Assembly: GCF_010435965.1 (NCBI RefSeq)
Contig: NZ_JAAGAA010000001.1
Coordinates: 1 to 64,000 of the forward strand
Direction of reading: 5' to 3'
Length of the DNA stretch: 64,000 bases
Source: Crenobacter caeni
GTDB lineage: Bacteria; Pseudomonadota; Gammaproteobacteria; Burkholderiales; Chromobacteriaceae
Positions 21,770 through 30,114 of the stretch are shown one piece after another. Below the pieces are notes generated by a model, which searched no databases, was not told the DNA's origin, and saw nothing but the letters and a program-made list of their open reading frames with translations. The position numbers and the translations under genes are program-made. Every line of letters begins with the position of its first letter. Position 1 is the stretch's first letter.

Positions 21770-22780
21770 ATGACCATCCGCGTCGCGATCAACGGTTACG
21801 GCCGCATCGGCCGTCAGGCCCTGCGCTCCATCTACGAATACAACATGCGTGGCGACTTCGAGATCGTTGCCGTCAACGCCTCGGGCGACCTGGCGACCAA
21901 CGCGCACCTGACCGCGTTCGACTCGGTGCACGGCCGCTTCGCCACCCCGGTTTCGCACGACGACGGCCACCTGATCGTCGACGGCGACCGCATCCCGTTC
22001 TTCTCCACCCGCAACCCGGCCGAACTGCCGTGGAAGGCGCTGAACGTCGACCTGGTGCTCGAGTGCACCGGCGCGTTCACCAGCAAGGAGAAGTGCCAGG
22101 CGCACATCGACGCCGGCGCCAAGAAGGTGCTGATCTCCGCCCCGGGCGGGGATGACGTCGACGCCACCGTCGTGTTCGGCGTGAACCACGACGTGCTGCG
22201 TGCCGACATGACCGTCGTCTCCAACGCTTCGTGCACCACCAACTGCCTGGCCCCGGTCGCCAAGGCGCTGAACGACACCATCGGCCTCAAAAAGGGCCTG
22301 ATGACCACCATCCACGCGTTCACCAACGACCAGGTGCTGACCGACGTGCGCCACAAGGACCTGCGCCGAGCCCGTTCCGCCACCCAGAACATGATCCCGA
22401 CCAAGACCGGCGCCGCCAAGGCCGTTGGTCTCGTGCTGCCGGAACTGAAGGGCAAGCTCGACGGCTTCGCCGTGCGCGTGCCGACCATCAACGTGTCGCT
22501 GGTCGACCTGACCTTCGAAGCCGGCCGCGACACCTCGGTCGACGAAGTGAACGCCATCGTCAAGGAAGCCGCCGAAGGCAAGATGAAGGGTGTACTCGGC
22601 TACAACACGCTGCCGCTGGTCTCCGGCGACTTCAACCACAGCACCGAAGCGTCGACCTTCGACGCGACCCTGACCAAGGTCTCCAACGGCAATATGGTCA
22701 AGGTACTGGCGTGGTACGACAACGAGTGGGGCTTCTGCCAGCAGATGCTGCGCACCGCCAAGGCGATGTTCAACTGCTGA
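21770..22780 (+). CDS. gap: Glyceraldehyde-3-phosphate dehydrogenase, type I
   Basis: 336 residues. NAD(P)-binding start [11 protein letters not shown], catalytic Cys155 in SNASCTTNC, general base His in [10 protein letters not shown], and phosphate-binding SATQNMIPT. The segment after the second strand reads [13 protein letters not shown]: Ala37 stands where NAD-specific enzymes have Asp (the N-D-L pattern), as in the NADP-preferring GapB of Bacillus subtilis. An anabolic, gluconeogenic role is therefore plausible, though the enzyme may be dual. It lies directly upstream of a REP/RAYT module that separates it from pgk. Confidence 0.95.
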   Translation: MTIRVAINGYGRIGRQALRSIYEYNMRGDFEIVAVNASGDLATNAHLTAFDSVHGRFATPVSHDDGHLIVDGDRIPFFSTRNPAELPWKALNVDLVLECTGAFTSKEKCQAHIDAGAKKVLISAPGGDDVDATVVFGVNHDVLRADMTVVSNASCTTNCLAPVAKALNDTIGLKKGLMTTIHAFTNDQVLTDVRHKDLRRARSATQNMIPTKTGAAKAVGLVLPELKGKLDGFAVRVPTINVSLVDLTFEAGRDTSVDEVNAIVKEAAEGKMKGVLGYNTLPLVSGDFNHSTEASTFDATLTKVSNGNMVKVLAWYDNEWGFCQQMLRTAKAMFNC

Positions 22781-22800
22781 GTTGAATAGCGGGTGTGGGG

Positions 22801-22888
22801 TAGGGTGGGTTAGGCCGCAGGCCGTAACCCACCACTCCTCCATCCGGTCGGTGGGTTACGGCGGCCTTGCCGCCTAACCCACCCTACC
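22801..22888. repeat. REP pair (BIME) upstream of the RAYT gene
   Basis: Two REP-type hairpins in opposite orientation: 22801-22833 and 22850-22888. Each has GGTGGGTTA/TAACCCACC arms with an inner GC stem (GGCC-GCA-GGCC and GGCGGC-CTT-GCCGCC) and an outer TAGGG/CCCTA tail. Confidence 0.9.
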
Positions 22889-22915
22889 CGGCTACCCGGC
22901 ACAAGCGAAAACACC

Positions 22916-23446
22916 ATGTCCGACTACCGCCGCCTGTGGCGGCCCGGTGGAACGTATTTCTTCACCGTGACGCTGCTTGAGCGGCACGGAAACCGACTAT
23001 TGGTCGAACACATCGACCTGCTGCGCGCAGCGGTCGGCAAGGTCAGACGGGACTACCCGTTCACCATCCACGCGTGGGTGGTGTTGCCCGAACACTTGCA
23101 CTGCGTGATCGAACTGCCCGAGGGCGACGCCGACTTCTCCGCCCGCTGGCGGCTGATCAAGTCCGGCTTCAGTCGGGCCTTGCCTGCCAGCGAAGCCTGC
23201 TCGGCCTCGCGTCTGAAGCACGGCGAGCGCGGCATCTGGCAACGACGTTATTGGGAACACCTGATCCGCGACGAAAACGACTTCGCGCGGCATGTGGATT
23301 ATGTGCATTACAACCCGGTGAAACACGGCTGGGTGGAGCGGGTGGCCGACTGGCCGTATTCGACCTTCCACCGCCAAGTTGCACAAGGGTTTTATCCGGC
23401 CGATTGGGGCAACGCCCCGGACGACGATATTGGCGGGCCGGATTGA
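22916..23446 (+). CDS. REP-associated tyrosine transposase (RAYT)
   Basis: Single-strand DNA transposase of the TnpA-REP/Y1 type, 176 residues. The metal-binding HUH motif is His60-Leu-His62 in [10 protein letters not shown] and the nucleophile is most likely Tyr129 in [24 protein letters not shown] is another family block. All catalytic residues appear intact. The gene is bracketed by seven REP copies carrying GTGGGTTA arms, the expected substrate. It sits between gap and pgk in an otherwise conserved metabolic cluster. Such domesticated transposases mobilise REP sequences rather than themselves. Confidence 0.93.
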   Translation: MSDYRRLWRPGGTYFFTVTLLERHGNRLLVEHIDLLRAAVGKVRRDYPFTIHAWVVLPEHLHCVIELPEGDADFSARWRLIKSGFSRALPASEACSASRLKHGERGIWQRRYWEHLIRDENDFARHVDYVHYNPVKHGWVERVADWPYSTFHRQVAQGFYPADWGNAPDDDIGGPD

Positions 23447-23462
23447 TTACTGGATGAATCTT

Positions 23463-23792
23463 GTGGGTTACGCCGCCTATTCCCTCGCGCCGCTTCGCTT
23501 GCCGCGCTCGGTCCGCGAGTAGTGTGGGTTAGGCGGCAACGCCGCCGTAACCCACCATGTGGTGGTGGCGTTGGTGGGTGATTGATGGGTATTTGGTGGG
23601 TTACGGCTTGCGGCCTAACCCACCCTACGTGCTACGTGCTACGTGCCACATGCGGTGCCCCGGACGAAGATATTGGCGGGATGGGTTGACGATTTTGTAG
23701 GGTGGGTTAGCCGCCTGCGGCGGCGTAACCCACCATGTGGTGGCGTTGGTGGGTATTTGGTGGGTTACGGCCTGCGGCCTAACCCACCCTAC
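23463..23792. repeat. REP array downstream of the RAYT gene
   Basis: The gene-free stretch 23447-23905 holds one partial REP (23463-23477) and four full ones: 23523-23556, 23595-23629, 23697-23734 and 23759-23792. They form two head-to-head pairs (23523-23629 and 23697-23792) whose spacers share ATGTGGTGG...GCGTTGGTGGGT, so the second pair is a tandem copy of the first. No gene is seen here; short frames across it are repeat-derived. Confidence 0.9.
23657..23689 (+). pseudogene. Duplicated fragment of the RAYT 3' end
   Basis: GCCCCGGACGAAGATATTGG and the following bases repeat 23414-23446, the last codons of the RAYT gene, with one mismatch in the first 24 bases and divergence near the stop. 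It shows that the copied unit included the end of the transposase gene. Confidence 0.8.
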
Positions 23793-23905
23793 GTGCCAAG
23801 CCACCCCACAAATGCCACACATACCGAGGCACGAGCGGCCATCGGGAAACGGTTTTCCAGAAACCTGTTCCTCATTTCCGACTCTCCCTTGCTGATGGAG
23901 CGAAC

Positions 23906-25078
<1,173 letters not shown>

Positions 25079-25218
25079 CCCTCACCCGGCCCTTCGGGCC
25101 ACCCTCTCCCGCGGGCGGGAGAGGGATTGGGTAGGTTTGTTTGCTAGCTGCAAACGAAGACTGTTTTGCGGCAGCCTCTCCCCTCGCCCGCTTGCGGGAG
25201 AGGGGCTGGGGGTGAGGG
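25079..25218. repeat. 140-bp intergenic repeat with CCCTCACCC termini
   Basis: Starts flush with the pgk stop. Outer arms CCCTCACCC (25079-25087) and GGGTGAGGG (25210-25218) are perfect complements. Inside are hairpins GGCCC-TTC-GGGCC, an 11-bp stem at 25102-25125 (CCCTCTCCCGC arms), and a related stem at 25174-25205. CCCTCTCCCGC-type palindromes are widespread intergenic repeats in proteobacteria. No T tract is seen. Confidence 0.8.
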
Positions 25219-25282
25219 CCGCATGGCCTTGCTCGCGCACATCGCATAAACTGCCGGATCAAACCATACCTTGGGCGTAGCG

Positions 25283-25909
25283 ATGCCACTGGATACCTGG
25301 CTGTTATATGTAGTGACGGTATTTTTCGTCTCGGCGACGCCGGGGCCGAACATGCTGCTCGCGCTGAACCACGGCATCCGCTACGGGGTACGCCACACGG
25401 TGCCGACCCTGCTCGGCCTGCTGTCGGCGCTTGGCCTGATCATGGCCGCGTCGGCGGCGGGCTTGGGCGCGTTGCTCGCCGCGTCGGAGCTGGCGTTCTC
25501 GGTGGTGAAGTACGCCGGTGCCGCCTACCTGATCTATCTGGGCATCAAGACCTGGCGTGCGCCGCCGACGCCGCTGAACGCTGGTGACGACAGCGCGCCC
25601 GAGGGGCCGGCGTGGCGCCGCTTCGCGACCGGTTTTCTGGTGGCGATGAGCAATCCCAAGGCTTTCGTGTTTTTCGCCGCGCTGTTCCCGCAGTTCATGG
25701 ACGCGCGGCTGCCGCAGGCGCCGCAACTGGCGGTGCTGGCGGTGACCTTTTACGTGATCGAGACCGCGTGGCAGTTTGCCTACGCCGGCGGCGGCGCGCG
25801 TTTGCGCCACTGGCTCGCCAGCCCGGCGCGGCTCAAGTGGATGAACCGCGCGGCCGGCACCGCCTTCGGCGCGGCAGGCGTCGCGCTGACTGCGGTCTCG
25901 CGGCACTAG
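25283..25909 (+). CDS. LysE/RhtB family exporter
   Basis: Inner-membrane protein of 208 residues with about six hydrophobic segments. Family signature ATPGPNMLLALNHG near residue 20 and MSNPKAFVFFAALFPQF near 125. Start at 25283 chosen as the ATG; a TTG at 25271 is the alternative. Substrate unknown, probably an amino acid or derivative. It interrupts the pgk-fba pair where pyk is commonly found in related genomes. Confidence 0.9.
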   Translation: MPLDTWLLYVVTVFFVSATPGPNMLLALNHGIRYGVRHTVPTLLGLLSALGLIMAASAAGLGALLAASELAFSVVKYAGAAYLIYLGIKTWRAPPTPLNAGDDSAPEGPAWRRFATGFLVAMSNPKAFVFFAALFPQFMDARLPQAPQLAVLAVTFYVIETAWQFAYAGGGARLRHWLASPARLKWMNRAAGTAFGAAGVALTAVSRH

Positions 25910-25970
25910 AATTTGAACAGACGGCGGGCACGCGCCCGCCATTCGCTACCCCAGTTGGAGTCTGATAGAC

Positions 25971-27035
25971 ATGGCACTCGTTTCGATGCGACAGCTGCTG
26001 GACCACGCGGCCGAATTTTCCTACGGCCTGCCGGCGTTCAACGTAAACAACCTCGAGCAGATGCGCGCCATCATGGAAGCGGCCGACAAGTGCGACGCGC
26101 CGGTGATCGTGCAGGCTTCGGCCGGCGCGCGCAAATACGCCGGCGCGCCGTTCCTGCGCCACATGATCCTGGCCGCGATCGAGGAATTCCCGCATATCCC
26201 GGTGGTGATGCACCAGGACCACGGCACCAGCCCGGACGTGTGCCAGCGCTCGATCCAGCTGGGCTTCTCGTCGGTGATGATGGACGGCTCGCTCAAGAGC
26301 GACGGCAAGACCCCGGCCGACTACGGCTACAACGTCGACGTCACCCGCACCGTGGTGAATTTCGCCCACGCCTGCGGCGTGTCGGTGGAAGGTGAAATCG
26401 GTTGCCTGGGCAGTCTGGAAACCGGCATGGCCGGCGAGGAAGACGGCGTCGGCGCCGAGGGCGTGCTCGACCACAGCCAGCTCTTGACCGACCCGGAAGA
26501 AGCCGCCCGCTTCGTCAAGGACACCGGCGTGGATGCGTTGGCGATCGCCATCGGCACCAGCCACGGCGCGTACAAGTTCAGCAAGAAGCCGACCGGCGAC
26601 GTGCTGCGCATCGACCGCATCAAGGAAATCCACGCGCGCATCCCGAATACCCACCTGGTGATGCACGGCAGCTCCAGCGTGCCGCAGGAGTGGCTCAAGA
26701 TCATCAACGAGTTCGGCGGCGATCTGGGCGAGACCTACGGCGTGCCGGTCGAGGAAATCGTCGAAGGCATCAAGCACGGCGTGCGCAAGGTGAACATCGA
26801 CACCGACCTGCGCCTGGCGTCCACCGGCGCGGTACGCCGCTTCCTCGCGCAGAACCCGAAGGAATTCGACCCGCGCAAGTTCCTGATCGCCTCGACCAAC
26901 GCGATGCGCGACATCTGCATCGCCCGCTACGAGGCGTTCGGCGCCTGCGGCATGGCAAGCAAGATCAAGGCGGTCAACCTCGACACCATGGCCAACCGCT
27001 ACATGAAGGGCGAGCTCGCGCAGATCGTGCGCTAA
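25971..27035 (+). CDS. fba: Class II fructose-bisphosphate aldolase
   Basis: Zinc-dependent aldolase of 354 residues (the Calvin-type, class IIB form). Seen: [13 protein letters not shown], zinc ligand region [36 protein letters not shown] and the substrate loop [12 protein letters not shown], then [11 protein letters not shown]. It cleaves fructose 1,6-bisphosphate. TTGGAG lies 10 bases before the ATG. Ends in a bidirectional terminator facing the cytochrome genes. Confidence 0.97.
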   Translation: MALVSMRQLLDHAAEFSYGLPAFNVNNLEQMRAIMEAADKCDAPVIVQASAGARKYAGAPFLRHMILAAIEEFPHIPVVMHQDHGTSPDVCQRSIQLGFSSVMMDGSLKSDGKTPADYGYNVDVTRTVVNFAHACGVSVEGEIGCLGSLETGMAGEEDGVGAEGVLDHSQLLTDPEEAARFVKDTGVDALAIAIGTSHGAYKFSKKPTGDVLRIDRIKEIHARIPNTHLVMHGSSSVPQEWLKIINEFGGDLGETYGVPVEEIVEGIKHGVRKVNIDTDLRLASTGAVRRFLAQNPKEFDPRKFLIASTNAMRDICIARYEAFGACGMASKIKAVNLDTMANRYMKGELAQIVR

Positions 27036-27054
27036 GCGTACCGCGCCTTTTCGC

Positions 27055-27079
27055 AAAAGCCGCCTGCTGGCGGCTTTTT
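27055..27079. terminator. Bidirectional terminator, fba / diheme cytochrome
   Basis: AAAAGCCGCC and GGCGGCTTTTT pair around TGCT (27055-27079); A/T flanks on both sides suit the convergent genes. Confidence 0.88.
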
Positions 27080-27090
27080 GCTTGTGCGCG

Positions 27091-27600
27091 CTAACGGGGG
27101 ATCTGCACGCGGTCGTCGTCGAAATCGCCCTTCTCTGCACCGGCGTGGCAGGCCTGGCAGTTGGCTTTGCTTCCCACCGACTTGCGCCGCCACTGCTCGG
27201 CGGTGACTTCGTCGTGCTTGCGGATAAACCAGCGCGTGGTGGTGATGCGCGGCGGCTCGCCGGCCTTGGGTGAGGGCTCGAGCGGTAGCCGGTTCGCCTG
27301 CGACGCAAAGGCGAGGAAGTCGCGGATTGCCTGTTCGTCGGCCTTGTCCAGCGTCGCGTTGCTGCCGTAGTGGTGCTTCAGCGTGTCCATCTGCTGCTTC
27401 CACGCCGCCGGCGGCAGCAGCCCCGGCGGGTAGGCGATATGGCAGCTGCCGCACTCGGCGGTCCACACCTTGGGGGCAGACAAGGGCACGGCGAGCTGCT
27501 TGGGCCGCTTGTATTTCTTGCCGCCGTGGTGGTCGTCGTCGGCCAGCGCGAAGCCGCCGGCGAGCGACAGTGCACAGAGGGTGAGAATGGGGATGCGCAT
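27091..27600 (-). CDS. Diheme cytochrome c (DHC family)
   Basis: Exported electron-transfer protein of 169 residues. Signal peptide RIPILTLCALSLAGGFALA, then a His/Lys-rich start and two heme-binding motifs, CGSCH near residue 50 and CQACH near 150. Size and spacing fit the dihaem cytochrome c family that donates electrons to SHP in Rhodobacter and Shewanella. AAAGGAG precedes the ATG by 8 bases. It is the second gene after the DUF1924/SHP-like gene (11 bases apart). Confidence 0.88.
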   Translation of the reverse strand: MRIPILTLCALSLAGGFALADDDHHGGKKYKRPKQLAVPLSAPKVWTAECGSCHIAYPPGLLPPAAWKQQMDTLKHHYGSNATLDKADEQAIRDFLAFASQANRLPLEPSPKAGEPPRITTTRWFIRKHDEVTAEQWRRKSVGSKANCQACHAGAEKGDFDDDRVQIPR

Positions 27601-27611
27601 GCGGTTCTCCT

Positions 27612-28019
27612 TTAGCGGACGCTGACGATCCAGCTGACGAAGTCGCCCTTCTCCTGCGTCGTGCACGCGCGCTTGAACACGTCGTCGCAGTTGCGGCGGA
27701 ACCATTTCTCGACCTTCTTGGCGTCGGTGAAGCGGGTGGGTTCGGCCGCTGGCGCGAGCGGTGCCAGTGTGCGGAAGGCCGGCGTCTTGCCTGCCTTTTT
27801 CGGGTCGGCGCTGTGGCAGGTGGTGCAACTCATGGTCTTGCCACTGGCCTGCGACTGGCTGTAGTACAACGCCTTGCCGCGGCTGGCGGAAAAGCCGGCG
27901 AAGGCCGGGTTTTCGCTGCGCGCCTGCTGCTCGTAAGCCTTGAGCAGTTCGGCGGGCGTGGCGGCCAGCGTGCTGGTGCTGGCGAATACGGCAAGACAGA
28001 GGGTGAGGTGACGCATCAT
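27612..28019 (-). CDS. DUF1924 monoheme cytochrome (SHP-like)
   Basis: Exported protein of 135 residues with a signal peptide ending in STLA|ATPAELL and one heme motif, CTTCH, near residue 66. The pattern AYEQQARSENPAFAGFSASRG...ARGKALYY-SQ and KKVEKWFRRNCDDVFKRACTTQEKGDF is that of DUF1924, which contains the oxygen-binding sphaeroides heme protein SHP. The start may be the second of two adjacent ATGs (28016). Likely co-transcribed with the diheme cytochrome and divergent from the membrane reductase. Confidence 0.87.
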   Translation of the reverse strand: MMRHLTLCLAVFASTSTLAATPAELLKAYEQQARSENPAFAGFSASRGKALYYSQSQASGKTMSCTTCHSADPKKAGKTPAFRTLAPLAPAAEPTRFTDAKKVEKWFRRNCDDVFKRACTTQEKGDFVSWIVSVR

Positions 28020-28064
28020 GATCGGGCTCCTGGTCGTTCAATGCCATCAGGATGCTTGGCCGAC

Positions 28065-28114
28065 CTTAACGCCAGCTTAAAATGCATTTGGTATCGTACT
28101 TAATCGTGGCTTAA
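28065..28114. promoter_or_regulatory. Two CTTAA-N6-CTTAA direct-repeat sites
   Basis: CTTAACGCCAGCTTAA (28065-28080) and CTTAATCGTGGCTTAA (28099-28114) share identical half-sites and 11-base period, 34 bases apart. This is the binding pattern of PmrA/QseB-type OmpR-family response regulators. They lie in the 144-base gap between the divergent cytochrome and reductase genes. Confidence 0.65.
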
Positions 28115-28163
28115 GGCAGCGCCGGCACACTCGGGGCATCCACAAGACGACAGGAGCCCACCG

Positions 28164-29729
28164 ATGAAGCCGTTCTCACGTTTCCGCCTCTACCACTGGC
28201 TGCTGGCCATCGCCTTTGGCGCGGCCTACCTGACCGGTGACGACGCCGAACTTGCGCATGTGTGGTTGGGCTACGGCCTGATCGCGCTGCTGGCCGTGCG
28301 CCTCGTGCTGGCCATCGCCCGCAGCCGCGGCTTTCCTGCACTGCTGCCGCCTGCCGCGCAATGGAAGAAGCCGGGTAACGCGCTCGCCGGCAAGCTGCTG
28401 ACGGTGGGGCTGGTGCTGGGCTTTGTCTCCACCCTGACCATAGGCGTGACGATGATCGACAACCGCGCGGCGCTGTCCGAAGGGCTGTCGACGGTGATCC
28501 CGGCGGCGCAGGCCGACGACGACGGCGATTACGACGAGGGTGGCGGTGGTTTGCTGAAGGACGCCGACGAGGTGCACGAGTGGCTGGCCAACGTGACGCT
28601 CACCTTGGTCGGCCTGCACCTGGGCTGGCTGCTCCTCTACCGCCGCCGTCAGGCGTGGGCGATGCTCGGTGGCAGCCCGACTCCGCCGGCAGGCCCGGCC
28701 CCGCAGCCGCCGGCCGGCCCGTCGGACGGCGGGGTAGCCAACAGCGGCACGCTGGCGCTGCGCGTGGCCGATGTCCGCCGCGAGAGCGCCGACGCCGTCA
28801 GCATCCTGTTCGACGTGCCGGCCGCGCTGCGCGAGCGGTTTGCCTACCGCGCCGGCCAGTTCCTGACGCTGGCCGCGCCCATGGCTGAAGGCAAGCAGTG
28901 GCGCTGCTATTCGTTTTCCAGCGCACCGGGCGCGCTGCAACCGCGCGTCACCGTCAAACGGGTGGCCGGCGGCCGGGTGTCGAACTGGCTCAACAGCGAA
29001 CTGAAGGCCGGCGACTCGCTGGAGGTGCTGCCGCCGGCGGGCAATTTCGTCGCCGACGGTTACGCGGACGACCGGCTGCTCATCGCCGCCGGCAGCGGCA
29101 TCACGCCGGTGTTGTCCTTGCTGCAGGACGCGCTCTCCCACGGCGACGCGCGGGTGCACCTGGTCTACGCCAACCGCGACGCGGCGTCGGTCATCTTCGC
29201 TGCCGAGCTCGAACGCCTGCGCGCCCAGCATCCCGAGCGGCTGTCGGTGCACCACCACTTCGACGCCGTGTCCGGCGTGCTGGACGCGGCCTCCCTCGCG
29301 ACCCTGCTGCAGGGCTGGACGCACGCGCAGGCCTTCGTGTGCGGGCCGGTGCCGTTCATGCAGGCGGCCGAGGCGGCGCTGGCCAACCTGGGGGTCGACG
29401 CTGCGCGCGTCCATGTCGAGCGTTTCGGGCAGGTACGGGCGCCGGCGGGCGCGGGCCGCGCGGCGACGCTGCAGGTGGCGTTGGGCGGGCAGACGCAAAG
29501 CGTCGAGGCCCGGCCAGGCGAAGTGCTGCTCGCAAGCATGGAGCGCGCCGGGCTCACGCCGCCGTCCGCCTGCCGTGCCGGCGCTTGCGGCGCGTGCAAG
29601 TGCAAGGTGACCGAGGGCAGGGTGAAGCTGCGCGAGAACCAGGTGCTGACCGACGCCGATCTGGCCGAGGGCTGGACGCTGGCCTGCCAGGCCGAGCCGG
29701 AGACGGAGCGGGTCGAGTTGCGTTTCTAA
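28164..29729 (+). CDS. Cytochrome b561-type / FNR / [2Fe-2S] fusion oxidoreductase
   Basis: Single chain of 521 residues with three parts. Residues 1-175: a cytochrome b-like membrane domain (HWLLAIAFGAAYLTG, VWLGYGLIALLAVRLVLAI, VHEWLANVTLTLVGLHLGWLLLY) with His in helices for heme. About 190-425: a ferredoxin-NADP reductase fold with FAD motif RCYSFSSAPG and NAD motif AAGSGITPVLSLL, ending CGPVPFM. About 435-521: a plant-type ferredoxin with CRAGACGACKC and a fourth Cys in LACQAE. It should carry electrons from NAD(P)H through FAD, Fe-S and heme b across the membrane to the divergently encoded cytochromes c. Confidence 0.88.
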   Translation: MKPFSRFRLYHWLLAIAFGAAYLTGDDAELAHVWLGYGLIALLAVRLVLAIARSRGFPALLPPAAQWKKPGNALAGKLLTVGLVLGFVSTLTIGVTMIDNRAALSEGLSTVIPAAQADDDGDYDEGGGGLLKDADEVHEWLANVTLTLVGLHLGWLLLYRRRQAWAMLGGSPTPPAGPAPQPPAGPSDGGVANSGTLALRVADVRRESADAVSILFDVPAALRERFAYRAGQFLTLAAPMAEGKQWRCYSFSSAPGALQPRVTVKRVAGGRVSNWLNSELKAGDSLEVLPPAGNFVADGYADDRLLIAAGSGITPVLSLLQDALSHGDARVHLVYANRDAASVIFAAELERLRAQHPERLSVHHHFDAVSGVLDAASLATLLQGWTHAQAFVCGPVPFMQAAEAALANLGVDAARVHVERFGQVRAPAGAGRAATLQVALGGQTQSVEARPGEVLLASMERAGLTPPSACRAGACGACKCKVTEGRVKLRENQVLTDADLAEGWTLACQAEPETERVELRF

Positions 29730-29814
29730 ACCTTTACGGCTGCCGGCGCGACCGATTGGTCGCGCCGATTTATCCGTGTAGCATGGCTATTTCCGCATCA
29801 TGCAGGGCCATGCC

Positions 29815-29952
29815 GTGACCGACCTTATGACCCCCTTCGAATGGTTCTTCGTCATCCTGCTGGCGGTGGTGCCGCTCGCCGGCCTCGCCTTCCACCTGTG
29901 GGTGATGCTCATCGGCCACGGCAAGGACAAGGACGGGACGCCGCCGCGCTGA
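29815..29952 (+). CDS. Small single-helix membrane protein
   Basis: Frame of 45 residues from GTG 29815 (or 50 from ATG 29800, or 41 from ATG 29827), ending at TGA 29950-29952. It reads TPFEWFFVILLAVVPLAGLA then FHLWVMLIGHGKDKDG: one clear transmembrane helix and a short charged tail. CAGGG lies 9 bases before the GTG. Codon use (strong third-position G/C) fits a real gene. No family recognised. It lies between the reductase and secA. Confidence 0.5.
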   Translation: MTDLMTPFEWFFVILLAVVPLAGLAFHLWVMLIGHGKDKDGTPPR

Positions 29953-30114
29953 GCGCTGCCGTCTATCCTGTTTGTTTGGCCCGCGCGGCGGGGTTTTGCT
30001 TGCCATTTGCGCAAGCCATCTTGATGCAACGCAAGCCTGCCCCCATAACCCATGTTCGGCTTGTGCTAAAATTCACCCCATTTTTCTGGCCCGCGGGCCC
30101 TTGTGGATCCCTCA

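Noticed and set aside
19394-22843. Minus-strand open frame of 1149 codons opposite tkt and gap
   Set aside because: Spans two real genes and their terminator; no domain pattern or ribosome site.
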